In this document: positions 45,285 to 54,107 of the stretch, piece after piece
Numbering within the stretch: position 1 is the first letter of the stretch
Layout: every line of letters begins with the position of its first letter
Assembly: GCF_026914185.1 (NCBI RefSeq)
Contig: NC_070572.1
Coordinates: 2,604,001-2,668,000 of the forward strand
Direction of reading: 5' to 3'
Source of the DNA: Puccinia triticina
Taxonomy: Eukaryota; Basidiomycota; Pucciniomycetes; Pucciniales; Pucciniaceae
Length of the DNA stretch: 64,000 bases
The notes under the pieces: generated by a model
Database searches by the model: none
What the model saw: the letters and a program-made list of their open reading frames with translations, nothing else
Told to the model about the DNA's origin: nothing
Position numbers and translations under genes: made by a program

Positions 45285-45560
45285 CCCTCGTTTCAGAGGG
45301 CGGCGGGTGAAAGTTAGGGATGCTAATTGGGCGGGTTTGACCATGGGCCACCTACGGGCCACTTTTGCGCCAATTAAGATTTCAGGACAGAGACCAGTTA
45401 AGTAAAGCCCCGGGTGGTCAGAGGATTGGCCTCACCAAGGGGCCCGCTCAAATTATGTCTCAATAGCCTTGCCAGGGTGAAGCCGGGCAGCCCGATTGTC
45501 ATCCCTAGGTGAAACACCGCCGGGCGCCTCTCGCGGAGCGAGCCTCTGAAAGAGGGGCTT
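45285..45560. repeat. Double-hairpin repeat carrying a MITE in its loop
   Basis: Outer arms ACAAGCCCCTCgtttcAGAGG and CCTCTGAAAGAGGGGCTTGT as at 6510-6600, separated by the 194-bp insertion 45314-45507. Confidence 0.75.
45314..45507. mobile_element. hAT-like MITE, 194 bp, with known empty site
   Basis: Starts TTAGGGATGCTAATTGGGC and ends GCCCGATTGTCATCCCTA; flanks GGTGAAAG (45306-45313) and GGTGAAAC (45508-45515). The duplicate at about 6536-6545 shows one GGTGAAAC and no insert, proving insertion after duplication (or loss from copy 1). TAGGGATG ends and 8-bp TSD fit hAT. Confidence 0.85.
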
Positions 45561-46127
45561 GTGGGGTATCCCTGACTTGGCGTGAGCGGTTTTGAAATTT
45601 AGGTGGGAGGAATTTGCTTCCACTTTTTCCCTATCTTGCAGAGGGAATTTTCGGAGGCCTGTTACACCAATTGAAAGGCCTACATCCGGCCCTTCCCATG
45701 CCCAAGCATGGATAAAACTCAGCAAACCATCCGGTGGCCATGGCCCTTTGAAGTTTTACATTTTTGAGACGAGTGACCGGCAGATTGTTCAGGGCTTGCA
45801 CTGTATCAAGCCCGCCAGTCGGCTGCAATGAATTGCGGCCGTCAATGATCTAAAAAAAAACCTGACGGGCTGCATCTTCTTTCAGCTCCATGTGGATTCC
45901 CATTCCTTCCTGCTTGCTCAGCTCCAGCTTTCAAGTCTCAGGAAAGTGAGGTTTTTATGAAGAATGTTTAATAAAAAAAAAAATACCAGCAGGAAGGCAA
46001 GATGCTCGCCTACTGGGCAATGTGCATCTCATCCAAGGGGGAGCCCATATGAAGACACTATCCACCGTTGAAGTGAATATTACCCAAAATACAGCAAAAA
46101 TGGGAAATCTCTCACCCCAGGACGGGC

Positions 46128-46245
46128 ACCTAAGTTGCAAGCCCCTCTTCCAGAGGCTCGCTTTGCAAGGCGCCCCCGGCGCGCCGGTCCCCCGGCCCCT
46201 GGAGCGAGGGGATTGTGTTAAGCTAGCCTCCCACCAGGGAGGGAC
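46128..46245. repeat. Double-hairpin repeat, large form, interrupted
   Basis: GCAAGCCCCTCttccAGAGGC... TTGTGTTAAGCTAGCCTCCCACCAGGGAGGGAC, continuing as TTGC at 46723. Interrupted by the MITE 46246-46714. Confidence 0.6.
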
Positions 46246-46714
46246 AGGACCCAGGAAACCCCTTATAAATGACCGTAACCTAAAATCCAGAATTTCGACA
46301 AAATTCATACATTTTTTGACCTCATTCATACACGTTTTGTGCGTATGCTTTGAGGATTTCCCAAATTTTCATACATTTTCCATGCCTACCATTCCTGCCG
46401 AGGGGGGGGGGGGGGGGGGTGCAAAAAAAAAAACCTGGGGTGCGCTGCCAAGGTGGGGCACTGGGGTACCAAAAATAAGCCAAGCTGTGCTGCTGAGGGG
46501 GGGAGGGCTACGGGTTTTTCTGGTGCACTCTCAAGAATTTCATACATCTTATTTACTACCCTCTTGTACCCAGGAAAAATTTCATACACTTGAAGTGCTT
46601 ACCATTGAGGCCAAAAAAGCCCATTCATACCATTTTTGTGCCTACCATTTTGGGTTTTGCCAAAAAATTCATACATTTTCGTTACAGTCATTTACAGGGG
46701 GTTTCCTGGGTCCT
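46246..46714. mobile_element. MITE with AGGACCCAGGAAACCCC ends, 8-bp TSD GGAGGGAC
   Basis: Starts AGGACCCAGGAAACCCCTTA and ends GGGGGTTTCCTGGGTCCT; GGAGGGAC at 46238-46245 and 46715-46722. The interior has repeats of AAATTCATACATTTT and a run of about 20 G (46400-46419). The long open plus frame across it is not supported as a gene. Confidence 0.8.
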
Positions 46715-46722
46715 GGAGGGAC

Positions 46723-48181
46723 TTGCATGCAATGTCGAGGTTCTTGCATGAGCAGTACCAGCCAAATGGCTGGAAAAACCATAAAAACCCCCAGATGACC
46801 CCCCATCCCTCTGAAATACAAGAAGCAGATGGCACCAATGGAATCCTCAGGACTACCTACGTACATGTTCTGAACTGTTGAAATCTTTTAAAAAAAGCTG
46901 CTGTTGTGTTTGAAACCATTTGTAAAGCTGGCCAGCAGCTAATCATCTGTCACAGGAATTACAGATTGGTTGCCGGGGCAAAACCTATCACACCCTTTTG
47001 AAACCCCTCAAGTCAGAGCCCTCAAAATGGCTTTCTTGAAACACATGTAGAAATCTCAACATTGTCACTTTTGACATAGTTTTTTTTGGAAATCATAGGC
47101 AAGAGGGTAGGCTCCACTTCCCTCATTTTGATTCTTTGTTGGGGTGCTCAGTTGTAGGTGCTACAGGATCTTGAAACCAAAAAACAACAAAATAAAACAA
47201 TAAACCCAGTCTTCTCAGGCCGCGACCCCGGTGTAAAGCTCAAAAGTATTCCTGAGAACCTTTTGCTGAGGGCGGAAAGGGATGAATGAGGTTACCTCTG
47301 CCTTTCCTGGGTCACTAGACACTAAAACAAGCCCCCCAATCTATGATTGGAAGGTTTATGTAGTGATAGTGGAGGTGTATCAAAAGATAGCCTACTTTGA
47401 GCAGGTGGCTTAAGGGTTATGGGGATGTAGCTGATGTGTAAGTGTTGTAATGAGGTTGTAATTTGTATGTAAGGGTGTAAAAACACAATATATAGTGGGG
47501 CTAATACTGTAGAGTGAGCAAGTATTGTACTGTTATGGGGTAAGCTGAGTGCAAGTAGTTTGCTGAGAGAAATTACAACTGGGGGGGGGGGGGGGGGGAG
47601 AGCCTCCTTAAATAGAAAAGAGTGAGACATTTTAGCTCCAGGGGAACAAGAGAATGAGGGATTTTAGCTGCCCTGAAAGCTACAATGAGGTATTTTGTCT
47701 GGTGATTGACAGGTCGCATGAGGTCATGATGTCATATGAGGGAATTTAGCTAGTGAGAAATAGGAGGTGAGATGTTTTAGCTGGCCTGGCCTGTCAAATG
47801 ATGTCATCTGCAAGCTGCATGAGGGGTTTTTGCTATCTTGACACCTGCATGATGTCATCTGTCAACTGTCAAACTGCAGCCCCTATTACACTAGTCTGCA
47901 TGCACCTGCATAAGCCTGCATCAAGTGTGCATAACACTGCATGACACTGCATGACATGTGCATAGCACAATGTAATGAGTGCAGCTGATGAGGTCAAGCA
48001 TATGTAGAGGGTAGACAAGCTGTCAGGGTGGTCCATGTAACAGATTACATGTCCTGGGTAAGTGTGGTTCATGTAACGGAATATATGACCTGAGTATGGT
48101 GTTTTGTGTGTATGTAACTGAATGATGGTGTCTTGAAGGGGTTGTATCTTCTGATCCAGAGGGGTGTAAGGTGTGTTGTCC
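46723..48181. other. Unique sequence without recognised gene
   Basis: AT-rich to mixed; a G run at 47581-47598, TGCATGACACTGCATGAC repeats near 47930, and two GTAACRGAWTAYATG stretches near 48040 and 48075. No coding region or element ends supported. Confidence 0.35.
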
Positions 48182-49348
48182 GGGGCATGCTAAATGCACC
48201 CCAAGTTTTTACTTCATGTACACCAATAAAAAGGGGTACACTACTGGGTACACCAACAAAATTGGGGTATTCTTGATTACACCCCAATCTTCAAGGGGTA
48301 CCCACCTGGCCACCCCAAAAACATTGGGGTACTTGCATCAAAACTCCAAAAGAGCTTAGATATTGGGGTGCAATCCAATTTACCCCAACAGAGATGGTGT
48401 ACACAAGGGGCACACCCCAAACACACTTCTGGAGGCGGTCATTGAGGGCAGGTGGACTCGGATTGATGCCCGGCGCAGACCAATTGTTGGTGAGTTGCTA
48501 CTCCCACCTCCCCTTGGTGACCGGCACATACCGGGCATTGAGAGGAGGTGGACTCTCCTCGGTCGCTAGTCCCTACCGGTCATTGAGGGGAGTAGCAACT
48601 CCTCTCAATGACAGACCCAGACCGGTCATCGAGGGGAGTAGCAACTCCTCTTGATGACCAACCCAGACCGGTCATTGAGGGGAGTAGCAACTCCTCTCAA
48701 TGACCGACCCAGACCGGTCATCAAGGGGAGTAGAAACTCCTCTTGATGACCAACCCAGACCGGTAATTGAGGGGAGTAGCAACTCCTCTTGGTAACCAAC
48801 CCAGACGGATCATGAAGGGGAGTTGCTACTCCCTTTGATGACTGACAGAGACCAGAAATCAAGGGGAGTTTCAACTCCCCTCAATGATCGATTGGTGTTG
48901 GTCATCGAGGGGAGTAGCAGTCATCGAGGCAAGTTGCTACTCCCCTCAATGATCGGTCGGTGCTGGTCATCGAGGGGAGTTGCTACTCCCACTCCCCTCG
49001 ATGGTCTGTCCTCTCAGTGGCGAGCCGCGACCGGTGTGACAAGTCGGGCTGGGTGCCGGATATGTACATCTGGGGTGTGAAGGGGCTCACCCCTATCACA
49101 GAGTATCAGGTTGGAGTGCAGGGGGTTTGCACCCCATTATGATGGGGTGTCATGGCCATGTACACCATAGATTTCACTTGTTTTGGGGTACCCTGTGGCT
49201 CACCCCAACTTCCATGGGGTATGAGGTGCTGTACCCCATCTTCACAGGGGTGTGTAAGTGTACACCCCAAGTGGTTTGGGGTACACATCAGCTGTACCCC
49301 TTTTTGGTGTCCATGAAGTAAAAACTTGGGGTGCATTTAGCATGCCCC
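48182..49348. mobile_element. MULE-like MITE, 9-bp TSD GTGTTGTCC
   Basis: Starts GGGGCATGCTAAATGCACCCC and ends with the inverse; GTGTTGTCC at 48173-48181 and 49349-49357. A 9-bp TSD suggests Mutator-like. Subterminal CACCCC/GGGGTA pairs (48200-48420, 49130-49320) surround an array (48430-49000) of GACCGGTCATCGAGGGGAG / TAGCAACTCCTCTYGATGACC units. No transposase. Confidence 0.85.
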
Positions 49349-49497
49349 GTGTTGTCCATGGTGTCCTGTGTAGTTTTGGCCGTAGAATCCAGTGGTGACG
49401 CCATATTGGTTGATTTGATAGTGTACATATGAGAAAAAAGGAAATTTTGAAATGGGCTAGATGGGTAACCATAAAGCATACCAAACCGGCTTTACAC

Positions 49498-49555
49498 ATA
49501 AGCCTCCCCTTTGGAGACGCTTTGCGCCTCCTTGGAGAGGCTTAGTTAAGCTTGT
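49498..49555. repeat. Double-hairpin repeat, small form, inverted copy
   Basis: TAAGCCTCCCC tttGGAGACGCtttGCGCCTCC ttGGAGAGGCTTAGTTAAGC: the same nested hairpin as 604-660 on the other strand, ending in TTAGTTAAGC. Confidence 0.75.
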
Positions 49556-50695
49556 GTACACCACAAGAGTGATTTTGGCTCCCTTTGGACCAACAACCCA
49601 ACACCAAAGGGGCACACATTGGGCTACCGTTTGAATACAGGGTAGCCCGTTGTCAGGCTCTTGCAAAGGTCAGTCCGCCATACTTCTTTTGGTCAAGATG
49701 TATGGCAAACTGACCTAGGTCAAGCCACTGCCAGTCTGCCGGCAGGACACTTAGTGGTTTGGCCTGGGACAATCTGTTGCCCGTCTGCTTTTCTGATGCC
49801 GGGCGGACTGTCACTGGCTTGACCCGCGCCGGTATGACTGCCAGCCGCCCACTTCTGCACCCATTAGACTGCCGCCATGTATTTCCCTGGCGTTTGATGG
49901 TTACCCACCGGGTAACCAACACCCTAGATTGTCAGCAGCCCAAAATCCTCACAGGCTTTTGGTCAGCTGTCCAGCATGTGAACTGGCAGCCCAACCATAT
50001 AAGAGATCTGATGCCAAACCGCTGCAAACCACTGGATCATTGCTGGTCAGCCACAGAAACATTGAACCGGGCAAAATTCCACAAGTCCCCTCAAGTTCTT
50101 CCTCACAAAAAAACTTTAAAGAACCAGATTAATCAGTGGGATACTTCCGGTCAAGAAAGTTCAGTCTCCCTCATCACCCATCTTATCTTGCCCCCCCCCC
50201 CCTCTTGGGAGAGAGAGAGAGGCCCCAGTAAGATGACTATTGAAATGACTCAAAATCACAATTGCTGATCATCTTCCTTAGGATTACAACCGACACTGCC
50301 AGCATAATTAGATGGTATAAGGTTATCCCAGTTAAACTGGGATGAAATCAACCAATTTAAACTTGGTTGATCTCAACTGATTAAATATAAATCCAAGGTA
50401 CCCCCCTTGGATTGATATTTCATTGGTCAAGATCAACCCATTTTAATTGGGTTGAGTGCATCCCAGATAAGCTTGGATGACTTCATCCCAGCCAAATATG
50501 CTGGTAGTGCAGCTAAGACCCTTGTCCCACCCCCAGACCAACATATTTTTGATCTGCTTCAGTCTCACCTCCCCCCCATCATTTGAGAATGTTCAAACAA
50601 AAGTCACTCACCTAACACCCTTCTCTTTCTCTTCTTCCTCTCTTTCTCCCACCACCACCGTCAACACAAACAAATTCATTGACTGATTCATAATT
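49556..50695. other. No gene; chain of unrelated short hairpins
   Basis: Successive hairpins with different stems, for example GCCATACttc..gATGTATGGC (49677-49710), ATCCCAGttaaaCTGGGAT, CAACCaatttaaacttGGTTG, ATCCAAGGtacccccCTTGGAT and CAACCCATTTTAATTGGGTTG between 50325 and 50485. A C run is at 50191. Open frames are not supported. Confidence 0.45.
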
Positions 50696-50717
50696 GTGAA
50701 ACTCCATAAAATATTAC

Positions 50718-50788
50718 GTGTCCCATGGGAGTTGAAAACATGTCTCTTATATCCATGTCAAGTGTACTAACCACTGTAATAATGACGC
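50718..50788 (-). repeat. tRNA-like sequence, degenerate copy
   Basis: Minus-strand relative of the tRNA-like sequence at 53355-53425, aligned along the whole length and beyond it; its T arm is damaged (ATGTTTTCAACTCCCAT) and the D arm TTACAGTGGTTAGTAC is kept. Confidence 0.6.
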
Positions 50789-51064
50789 TTGGATATGAAT
50801 GGCTGCAGGTGGGTCAAATAACATCCATTTGTCAGCCTTAGAGTCAACTCAGCTGACCTAAAGTCTGCCTTTTTCTACTTTTTACATATGAATTGTTTCA
50901 TATATTTTTCATCCTAAGAGATATCCTTGTTTAGAATTCATATTTGGTTTCCTTATGCAATTTTAACCCGAGTTACAACTTACCAATTCTTTGTAACTCT
51001 ACTCCTTCCCTGAGTCCTTGAGTTGTAGTGCGCATGCGCAGTTGTGACGTGTCAGTGCTACCAG

Positions 51065-51454
51065 CAACAGTGGGTAGTTACGTTACGTTGCGTTATCCGC
51101 ACTATTTGCGTAACGTAACTACCTCTGTTATCCACCGCGCCCCGTTACGTTACGAGTAACGGGCCTTTTGAGCGCCATATGGTTAGCGTAACGGGTCTTC
51201 TTCCGACGCCGTTACGCTACGTTATTGCTTGGATAACGCAATAACGAGCCCTTAAGGGCTGTTTTGGCGCTGAAATCAGCGCATTATCTGGCGCGCCGCG
51301 GGCCCCAATAACGTAACGAGCAGAAAAAAATAGTGCAAGCAGTGGCGCGATAACGTAGCGCACCACCGTTACGAGTAACTGCAACGATAACGGCTTAAAA
51401 ACTGTTACGTTACTGTTACGTTACCGTTATCGGTAACGTAACTACCCACCGCTG
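51065..51454. mobile_element. Element with 7-bp TSD CTACCAG, GTTACGTTAC-rich
   Basis: Starts CAACAGTGGGTAGTTACG and ends CGTAACTACCCACCGCTG; CTACCAG at 51058-51064 and 51455-51461. Filled with CGTTACGTTA and GATAACG. Confidence 0.85.
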
Positions 51455-51461
51455 CTACCAG

Positions 51462-52163
51462 GCGCGCCAAACCACATGTACATATGTAAATTACATAAGC
51501 AAACTGTGAAAATTTTTGTAGTCAGGATCCCCCTTGCCTGAGGAGGATCTACAGACTCCAGCACACCAGAACCACACCCAAGATAACCCCAGGATCACCA
51601 CCAAAGAGATTACCACGCTCCCAGTATACCTACCGTCACAGGCGCCTAGGATATGGAAAGTAAGTAACCTCTTTCACTGAACCTTGTTTATCTCAGAGGT
51701 ACAACTCTGTGTCTGCTTGATCTGCTCTTCTTTGCTGGCCTTCGCCTTATCCTTGATCACAGGGCTGCCCCTGCTTAACATCATTCTTTTTCTGTGGTTT
51801 TTGTAAGAAACAAACCACATAGGTTTCCCTTTAAAGAACCTTGACTATCCAGAAGGAAGCTAAAAAATTGTGGCTGGATTAAACTTGTCTAATCCAGAAG
51901 CCCTCCACGTTTCTTTGGTGAGAGGAGGCTGTTGCACTCTCTAGCACAGCTTGGCAGCACTCTTCTAAAGAGGTAGCATTGCCAGTGGACGTGCATTCCC
52001 ACCAGAATAACCTTGAAAATCTGCTTAATCTTGAATCTGCTCAGTTCATTTCTCTCTCTCTCTTTCTCTCTCATATTTGTATTTTCTTTATCCAAAGAAA
52101 TCCGAATATTCCCCTTTTCTTTCTTGTGTCCTGCTGTCACTATAGAGACTCAGGCTCACACCA
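51462..52163. other. No gene recognised
   Basis: Mixed sequence with a CTCTCTCTCTCTTTCTC tract (52050-52073). No element ends or exons that I can support. Confidence 0.35.
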
Positions 52164-52285
52164 CTGGTGTCACATGAAGATCCCTAATTGAGGGTAAGAC
52201 CTGTAAATGACATTCCATGAATGAGTGACACCAGCAGGTACAATAAAGCTAAGAGTAGCAGAACCACAACCTGACAGCCCCCTGT
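52164..52285. repeat. Direct repeat, copy 1 (partner 53461-53576)
   Basis: CCACTGGTGTCACATGAAG...GAACCACAACCTGACA is repeated almost exactly at 53461-53576. Each copy has inverted tips CTGGTGTCAC/GTGACACCAG about 72 bp apart, so it may be a tiny MITE plus flank, or an LTR fragment. Unassigned. Confidence 0.7.
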
Positions 52286-52357
52286 GCTATGAAAGGGGTT
52301 TATCATACCAAGACTCCATATTATACTAGGTATCACACGGTAGCGCTGGGCTCATAA

Positions 52358-53322
52358 CAACGCTGCAACAAATCCAATACATGTATCTGTATTCCCCTTT
52401 ATTGCATCATATTGTATTGCATATACATTGTATTTGTATTGTATTGCTCATCCAATACAATAGCAGCGGTGGGCAGATACGTTACGGTATGTTACAGAAG
52501 GGTAATTGGATAACGTAACCTTTTTCTAGTTATCCAGATTTCCCCTTCCAGTAACGTAACAAGAATTTGATGTACTGTAACGTAAAGTAACTTTTTTATT
52601 TTTTTATTTTTTTCTGTTTTGGGTAACATAACTTTTTTTGGGTAAAATTTATTTTGAGGTGGGATGTTATATTCAGCAATGTTTTGATATGATTCAAATT
52701 GCCTTTAGCTTTGTGGTTAAGCCTCCCCCCTTACATGAGGTGTGCATGAGGAGGTAGTGGGTTCAACCCACCCCATTGACAACTTTTGACCTGGCCTGCT
52801 GGGGAGATAATGAATAAAAATGATGGATTCAGACCAATTGGGCGAAAACTCTGGCTCACATGGAAGAGAACAGTCAGAAATCCTTACCTCACTGGTCCAG
52901 TTACCCTTAAGTTACCCAAGTTTGGCCCAAAATGTAACGTAACCCATTTCATGCGAACTATGGGGGAACGTAACTTGCAAAAAAAGCAGGCCTTTTGCTC
53001 CAGTGGATATTGTAACTGGAATTAAGTTATTCGTAGCCTGCAGATAACGTAACTGTAAAGGTTACGTTACCTGCAAAGTTATCCATATGGAGAATGTATC
53101 TGCCCACCGCTGACAATAGGCTGTATTTTTGCATTTTGTATTGCCCCCATCATATGTAATATCTTTTGGATTGGCTTGGTCAATACATTTTATTTGGACT
53201 GTATTGTATTGTATTGGGGGGGCAATTCAATACAAATACACTGAGTCATTTTGTATTTGCAGAGAAATCCAATACAACATATATGCATATGCAATACATG
53301 TATTGGATTTGTTGCACCGTTG
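52358..53322. mobile_element. Element with 7-bp TSD CTCATAA, AATACAATAC-rich, interrupted
   Basis: Starts CAACGCTGCAACAAATCC and ends GGATTTGTTGCACCGTTG; CTCATAA at 52351-52357 and 53323-53329. Same family as 41969-42279. The element 52464-53112 of the sister family is inserted within it. Confidence 0.9.
52464..53112. mobile_element. Element with 7-bp TSD ACAATAG, nested
   Basis: Starts CAGCGGTGGGCAGATACG and ends GTATCTGCCCACCGCTG; ACAATAG at 52457-52463 and 53113-53119. It contains a tRNA-like stretch (TTTAGCTTTGTGGTTAAGCC..GTGGGTTCAACCCACC, 52706-52778) with A- and B-box-like motifs. Confidence 0.88.
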
Positions 53323-53354
53323 CTCATAACCTGTGAAACTTCATAAAATATTAT

Positions 53355-53425
53355 GTGTCCTATGGGAGTTGAACCCATGTCTCTTATATCCATGTCAAGT
53401 GTACTAACCACTGTACTTAGGACGC
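53355..53425 (-). tRNA. tRNA-like sequence (tRNA pseudogene or tRNA-derived SINE)
   Basis: On the minus strand 71 nt fold like a tRNA: acceptor GCGTCCT / AGGACAC (one mismatch), D arm GTAC-AGTGGTTA-GTAC, T arm ATGGG-TTCAACT-CCCAT. A box TAGTACAGTGG and B box GGTTCAACTCC are good. The anticodon arm is poor (stem mismatched, no U33), so it is unlikely to be a working tRNA. A relative at 50718-50788 shares sequence beyond the tRNA limits, which points to a tRNA-derived repeat of His/Asp type. Confidence 0.5.
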
Positions 53426-54107
53426 TTGCATATGAATGGCTGCATGTAAGTCAAAGAACATCCACTGGTGTCACATGAAGATCCCTAATTGAGGGTAAGA
53501 CCTGTAAATGACAGGTCATGAATGAGTGACACCAGCCGGTATGATAAAGCTAAGAGTAGCAGAACCACAACCTGACAATAATCATCATCCAAAAACCACC
53601 AGCAGTACCCTGAGATCCTCCTAACATCTCACTCATCTTGGTTAGGGCTGTGACCCGGGGAATGAGGGTCATCCTGAACCCCGTTCCCGGGAACTTCCCC
53701 GGGGAAAACCTTTTTTTTTCTTCTTTTATCAATTTATTGGGGCAGTAGCCTATTTTTGCCATAGTTAGGGCTGATCCTTTAATGTAATGATATATCCGGG
53801 TTCAGATTTGTGTAATGGTGGATAACACCAGACTCCTAACAAAATGAAGAGGAAAGCCCATTGCCTCTCATTGCCGCCGGACTCTTCGGCTCTGTCATCC
53901 ACTAGTACCATGCCATCTGATGGAGCAAAATTTATTGAGATAGACAGCAGTGACGAGGAATCTACTCCCATCCAATCATCTAAACGCAGTTGGGTTTGGC
54001 TCCACTTCAAGCAAACCAACAACGGCGCCAAGGCTATCTGTCAAGTGACTCGAAAGGGTGGAACGATCTGCGGCAAGAAAATCAAGAAAGATAAAAGCAG
54101 AAGTATG

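Larger units (their letters stand above)
42363..45971. repeat. Segmental duplication, copy 2 (partner 3751-7478)
   Basis: Same content as copy 1, but the Tc1 transposase continues on the left and the right side runs into AAAAATACCAGCAGG instead of the 7483 repeat. Copy 2 contains the MITE 45314-45507, absent from copy 1. Confidence 0.9.

Noticed and set aside
46022..46798. 258-codon plus-strand frame
   Set aside because: It runs through a double-hairpin repeat, a complete MITE and a G run; no domain and no splicing support.
53355..53425. Functional tRNA gene
   Set aside because: Arms are good, but the anticodon loop lacks the conserved U33, the anticodon stem is mismatched, and a relative shares flanking sequence, so a repeat or pseudogene is more likely.
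52164..53576. 122-bp direct repeats as LTRs of one retrotransposon
   Set aside because: Between them lie 7-bp-TSD elements and a tRNA-like repeat but no retrotransposon domain; the repeats lack TG..CA ends and flanking duplications.
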